In this document: piece by piece, positions 61,142 through 64,000 of the stretch
How positions within the stretch are numbered: the stretch's first letter is position 1
Layout of the letters: every line of letters begins with the position of its first letter
From: Thermococcus sp. 18S1
Lineage (GTDB): Archaea > Methanobacteriota_B > Thermococci > Thermococcales > Thermococcaceae
Assembly: GCF_012027645.1 (NCBI RefSeq)
Contig: NZ_SNUU01000001.1
Location: 434,001-498,000, forward strand
DNA length: 64,000 bases
Direction: 5' to 3'
Notes under the pieces: model-generated
Databases searched by the model: none
What the model was told of the DNA's origin: nothing
What the model saw: the letters and a program-made list of their open reading frames with translations, nothing else
Translations under genes and position numbers: made by a program

Positions 61142-62044
61142 TCAGACAAGGTTGTACCTCTGGAGGAGGAGCAGCTCGTCGAGGGTGAGCTTCTCGCCCT
61201 TCTTGAACTTCTCAAGGGCCTCGACGGCCTTCTCGAAGCTGGCGTCCTTCTTGGCGTGCATCCTGGCAACGAGCCTGTAGGCGATGAGCTCCTTGTGCTT
61301 CTCGTCGTACTCGCGTATCTTCTTCTCGATGCTGCGGAGCTCCTTCCTGACCTCCCTGATCTTGTCGCGGAGCTCGACGACCTTGGCGTGGTACTCGTCG
61401 GCCTCCTTTTTGACCTCGTCGGCCTGGTTGAACGCCGCTATCATCTGCTCGTGGAACTGCTGGCTCTGGTTGGCGAGCTTCTGTATCTCCATGCTTATGG
61501 CCCTCCTGGCCTTCTTGAGCTGATCGACCTTCTTTCTGGATTCGACGAGCTTCTTGTGGAAGCGCTCGGCCTGCTGGAGTATCTCAAGCTCGGTGGCGAG
61601 AACCTGTATCTGATCCACTATCTGCTTCTCCCTGTCGGGGGTTATGTTCGGGTTGGTCTGGAGCTCCCACTCGAGCTTCTCTATCCTCTCCTGGATCTTG
61701 GCCGGCGGCATCTTGAGCCTGCGGAGCTGGTTGTACTCGTCCCTCTTGGTGCGGTACTCGAGTATCTCCTGATAGAGGAGGTCGAGCTTCGCGTTTATCT
61801 CCTCACGGTTCTTCTTCAGCTCCTGTATCTGCGCGTTGATTTCATCGCGCTTGGCCTTGTACTCCCTGCCCTTCTGGCGGAGTCCCTTGACCTCGTTGTT
61901 CTTCTCGTCCCGCTTCTGGATCCAGATTTGAAGCTCCTTTTCAAGCTCATCCAGTTTGGCCCTTATCTCGTTTCTCTCCTTTTCAAGGGCCTCTATCTCC
62001 CTCTTGATCCTCTTAATCTCCTCTGGGTCCACTTTCGTCTGCAT
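61142..62044 (-). CDS. archaeal coiled-coil protein
   Basis: A 300-residue protein that is almost wholly coiled coil (about 5-270), rich in Lys, Glu and Arg heptads, with an RRLKMPPAKIQERIEKLEWELQTNPNITPDREKQ hinge. It ends in a short non-coil tail KKGEKLTLDELLLLQRYNLV, which is conserved in archaeal homologues often called phosphoserine phosphatase by error; no phosphatase motif is present. Role unknown, with links to translation suspected for the family. ATG 62044 follows GAGAGGGG; a TATA element AAGTTTTTATTTG lies near 62125. ArcS begins ten bases after its stop, so the two form an operon. Confidence 0.82.
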   Translation of the reverse strand: MQTKVDPEEIKRIKREIEALEKERNEIRAKLDELEKELQIWIQKRDEKNNEVKGLRQKGREYKAKRDEINAQIQELKKNREEINAKLDLLYQEILEYRTKRDEYNQLRRLKMPPAKIQERIEKLEWELQTNPNITPDREKQIVDQIQVLATELEILQQAERFHKKLVESRKKVDQLKKARRAISMEIQKLANQSQQFHEQMIAAFNQADEVKKEADEYHAKVVELRDKIREVRKELRSIEKKIREYDEKHKELIAYRLVARMHAKKDASFEKAVEALEKFKKGEKLTLDELLLLQRYNLV

Positions 62045-62182
62045 CGCTCTTACCCCTCTCCCTTTTTAGAACAGCTGACCTGCTCAAACATTTCTGGACT
62101 CAAAAAGGAATGATCAAATAAAAACTTTTTGGCCAAAATTCCCTCCACCGGAGAAAAACGGAAACACAAAAGGGAAAAGACC

Positions 62183-63028
62183 TCACTTGCCGACCTCACC
62201 CCCCTGCGTGTACGGCATAAACTCCACAGTGCCCCTCTGCTTCGTCGGCTGCTTGTAGAGCTCCATAAGGGCGTAAACCTCCTCAGGAACGTCCGTGCTG
62301 ACGTGGAGGCCCAGCTCCCTGGCCTGCTCATAGGTTATCGGATAGTCGTGCGTCCACCTGCCCTCGGTGAGCACTTTGGCAAGCTCCCGGGCCTTCTCCT
62401 CGCCGTAGCGGTCCTTCAACAGGCTGTAAACGAAGTCGCGGACCTGGTTGATGGCCTTCTCTGCCACGTCCGCCAGAATAAGTGTCTGGTCGTCCACCTT
62501 GTCAACGCCCTTCCTCTCGACTGCCCTGACGATGCTCGGTCCAGGGTACTGGCCGAGCTGCGGGTCAACCGGTCCCAAAACCGCATGTGGGTCCATTATT
62601 ATCTTGTCGGCCGCGAGTGCTATTAGAGTTCCGCCGCTCATGGCGTAGTGGGGGACTATGACGCGCGTCTCAGCCGGGTGGTCGTGGAGCGCCTTCGCTA
62701 TCTGGGTAGCGGCGAGGACTAGTCCTCCGGGCGTGTGTATTATGAGGTCTATCGGCCTGTCCTTGGGGGCCGAGCGGATGGCCCTGAGAACCTCCTCGCT
62801 GTCCTCGACGCTTATGAACTTGTAGAAGGGTATTCCGAAGAGTCCTATGCTCTCCTGCCTGTGGATCATGGTTATTACCGTTGATTTTCGCTTTTCCGAG
62901 AGCCTCTTGAGCAGCCTCGCCCTGGCCAGCTGCAGGCTCCTGTACTGAATCTGGGGCCACAGCAGGATGTACATGAAGAACAGCCACCACAGCAGCGAAC
63001 CGAAGAATCCGGTAGAGGCCTCTCCCAT
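62183..63028 (-). CDS. SDH-family Clp-fold membrane serine protease
   Basis: A 281-residue protease-like protein with an N-terminal membrane helix (about 8-24). The ClpP/crotonase-type core reads DLIIHTPGGLVLAATQIAKAL and VPHYAMSGGTLIALAADKIIMD; Ser131 is the nucleophile. The PHAVLGPVDPQLGQYP block is typical of the SDH (serine dehydrogenase-like) protease family PF01972. It likely cleaves membrane-associated proteins, similar to SppA. ATG 63028 follows GGTGAT. A T-rich tract follows its stop at 62140-62180. It lies downstream of carbamate kinase on the same strand after 47 bases. Confidence 0.88.
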   Translation of the reverse strand: MGEASTGFFGSLLWWLFFMYILLWPQIQYRSLQLARARLLKRLSEKRKSTVITMIHRQESIGLFGIPFYKFISVEDSEEVLRAIRSAPKDRPIDLIIHTPGGLVLAATQIAKALHDHPAETRVIVPHYAMSGGTLIALAADKIIMDPHAVLGPVDPQLGQYPGPSIVRAVERKGVDKVDDQTLILADVAEKAINQVRDFVYSLLKDRYGEEKARELAKVLTEGRWTHDYPITYEQARELGLHVSTDVPEEVYALMELYKQPTKQRGTVEFMPYTQGGEVGK

Positions 63029-63075
63029 GCTATCACCGAAGAAAGGAGGGAAGGGAGATATTTATAGAATTTGGT

Positions 63076-64000
63076 TCAGCCCTTTATAACCTGTGTTCCG
63101 GTCTTTCCTTCGAGGGCCTCAACGGCCCTGTCGAGCGCCGCTATGACGGCCCTCTCGCCGCCCCACTCCACGAAGCGCATAGCAGCTAAAACCTTCGGTC
63201 CCATGCTGCCCTTCTTGAAGTGCCCCTCCTCGTAGTACTTCCTGAGCTCCTCGACGGTGACCTCTCCAAGCCAGCGCTCGTCGGGTTTTCCGAAGTTTAT
63301 AGCTGCCCCGTTCACGTCGGTGAGGATCATGAAGATGTCCGCGTTTACCTCCTCCGCGAGCCTTTCACCCGCCAAATCCTTGTCTATGACCGCTTCTACA
63401 CCTTTAAGCTGGCCATCCTCCTCGATGACGGGAACTCCACCGCCTCCGCTGGTGATCACTATGAAGCCCTTCTCAACGAGGTCAACTATGACCGGCGCTT
63501 CAACGTGGCCCTTTGGATCGGGGCTCGGCACAACGCGCCTCCAGCCCCTGCCGGAGTCCTCCACGACGACCCAGCCCTTCTCCTCCGCGAGCTTTTTGGC
63601 GGTCTCCTCGTCGTAGAACGGCCCAACCGGCTTGCTCGGGTGCTGGAATGCCGGATCGTCCTTGTCAACGATGGTTTGAGTGACTATCGTCGCCACTGGC
63701 CTGTCTATACCGCGTCTCTTCAGCTCGTTCCTTATCGCCTGCTGTATCATGTACCCTATCTGTCCCTGGGTCATGGCTCCGGCCACGTCCATCGGCTGGG
63801 CCGGAATGCCGTGAGCGGCCTGGCCGGCGTCCATGTGGAGAAGGAGCGCCCCGACCTGGGGACCGTTACCGTGGGTGATTACAACCTCGTAGTCACCGTC
63901 AAGGATTATATCCACTATCTGCCTGGCCGTCTTCATGACGTTGGCCATCTGCTCCTCGTAGGTTCCCTTTTGACCGCGCTGGAGAATAGCGTTACCGCCC
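63076..64000 (-). CDS. arcC: carbamate kinase, N terminus outside the window
   Basis: An amino acid kinase-fold enzyme that makes ATP and carbamate from carbamoyl phosphate (or the reverse). The reading frame continues past ATG 63948 to the right edge with [17 protein letters not shown], the conserved start region, so the gene is truncated by the window, not internally. Seen are [67 protein letters not shown] and the [11 protein letters not shown] lysine. Thermococcales members also act as carbamoyl phosphate synthetase in vivo. About the first ten residues are missing. Confidence 0.95.
   Translation of the reverse strand, partial: GGNAILQRGQKGTYEEQMANVMKTARQIVDIILDGDYEVVITHGNGPQVGALLLHMDAGQAAHGIPAQPMDVAGAMTQGQIGYMIQQAIRNELKRRGIDRPVATIVTQTIVDKDDPAFQHPSKPVGPFYDEETAKKLAEEKGWVVVEDSGRGWRRVVPSPDPKGHVEAPVIVDLVEKGFIVITSGGGGVPVIEEDGQLKGVEAVIDKDLAGERLAEEVNADIFMILTDVNGAAINFGKPDERWLGEVTVEELRKYYEEGHFKKGSMGPKVLAAMRFVEWGGERAVIAALDRAVEALEGKTGTQVIKG

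Noticed and set aside
1-64000. Insertion sequences, CRISPR arrays, toxin-antitoxin pairs, proviruses, replication origin
   Set aside because: No transposase, regular spacer repeat, cas gene, virus-like block, or Cdc6/origin repeat cluster was found on reading both strands.

Overview
The window is a gene-dense stretch of a hyperthermophilic euryarchaeon of the order Thermococcales, most likely a GC-rich Thermococcus. The evidence is gene content and order: the porG-vorDAB-porDAB ferredoxin oxidoreductase cluster, archaeal TFE, alpha-NAC, ArcS, a DUF257 protein (a family described from Pyrococcus), a Tgr/TrmBL1-type TATCAC-N5-GTGATA operator, TATA promoters with very short leaders, GGTGAT-type ribosome binding sites, and GTG/TTG starts placed by them. 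I see no insertion sequence, CRISPR array or intact provirus. Coding density is very high, with many 4-nt ATGA/GTGA overlaps and several convergent pairs that overlap at their 3' ends.

Layout. 1-3000: tail of an unknown gene, a YdjM-like membrane protein, a phosphohexomutase and a BtpA-family TIM barrel. 3063-10937: a six-gene membrane operon (transglutaminase-like protein with DUF4129, membrane protein, MoxR ATPase, DUF58 protein, membrane protein, PH/SHOCT protein). 10934-13792: a membrane-anchored cyclodextrin glucanotransferase with a Tgr operator, and a DUF257 protein. 13858-21774: PmbA/TldD pair, a tandem winged-helix regulator with a small membrane protein, a Usp-permease-Usp operon and a secreted Lon-type (S16) protease. 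21814-28719: M20 peptidase, tRNA-Ala(CGC), malic enzyme, two-subunit fumarase, D-3-phosphoglycerate dehydrogenase-like protein, PhoU-like DUF47 protein, ketopantoate reductase. 28773-33663: alkyltransferase Ogt, a TPR membrane protein, alpha-NAC, an AhpD-like protein, HflX and a PiT phosphate permease. 33887-39524: VOR/POR. 39634-43966: MobA-like protein, FmdE-like protein and a FecBCD-type ABC importer, read together as a possible molybdenum/tungsten module. 44051-51110: Mrp/NBP35 ATPase, DUF2110, TFE, PfkB kinase, HTH/ACT regulator, acylphosphatase, CutA, DUF99. 51141-51203: a candidate C/D box guide RNA. 51202-64000: tandem Usp, GcvT, archaeal ATPase with an operator-like repeat, DMT transporter, tRNA-Gly(CCC), methyltransferases including an Sfm1-like SPOUT protein, secreted proteins of unknown function, ArcS, a coiled-coil protein, an SDH-type membrane protease and a partial carbamate kinase.

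How the genes fit together. Much of the window is central metabolism of a peptide and sugar fermenter: extracellular starch attack by CGTase under maltodextrin control, 2-oxoacid oxidation with ferredoxin by POR/VOR, C4-acid conversion by malic enzyme and fumarase, CoA synthesis by ketopantoate reductase, and carbamoyl phosphate-linked ATP formation by carbamate kinase. The most interesting non-coding signals are the C/D RNA candidate with its own promoter, a 16-bp inverted repeat shared by the NBP35 gene and a cysteine-cluster regulator, nested palindromes upstream of fumarase and of an archaeal ATPase gene, and inverted repeats at the malic enzyme and FmdE promoters. These operator assignments come from inspection only and need comparative checks.
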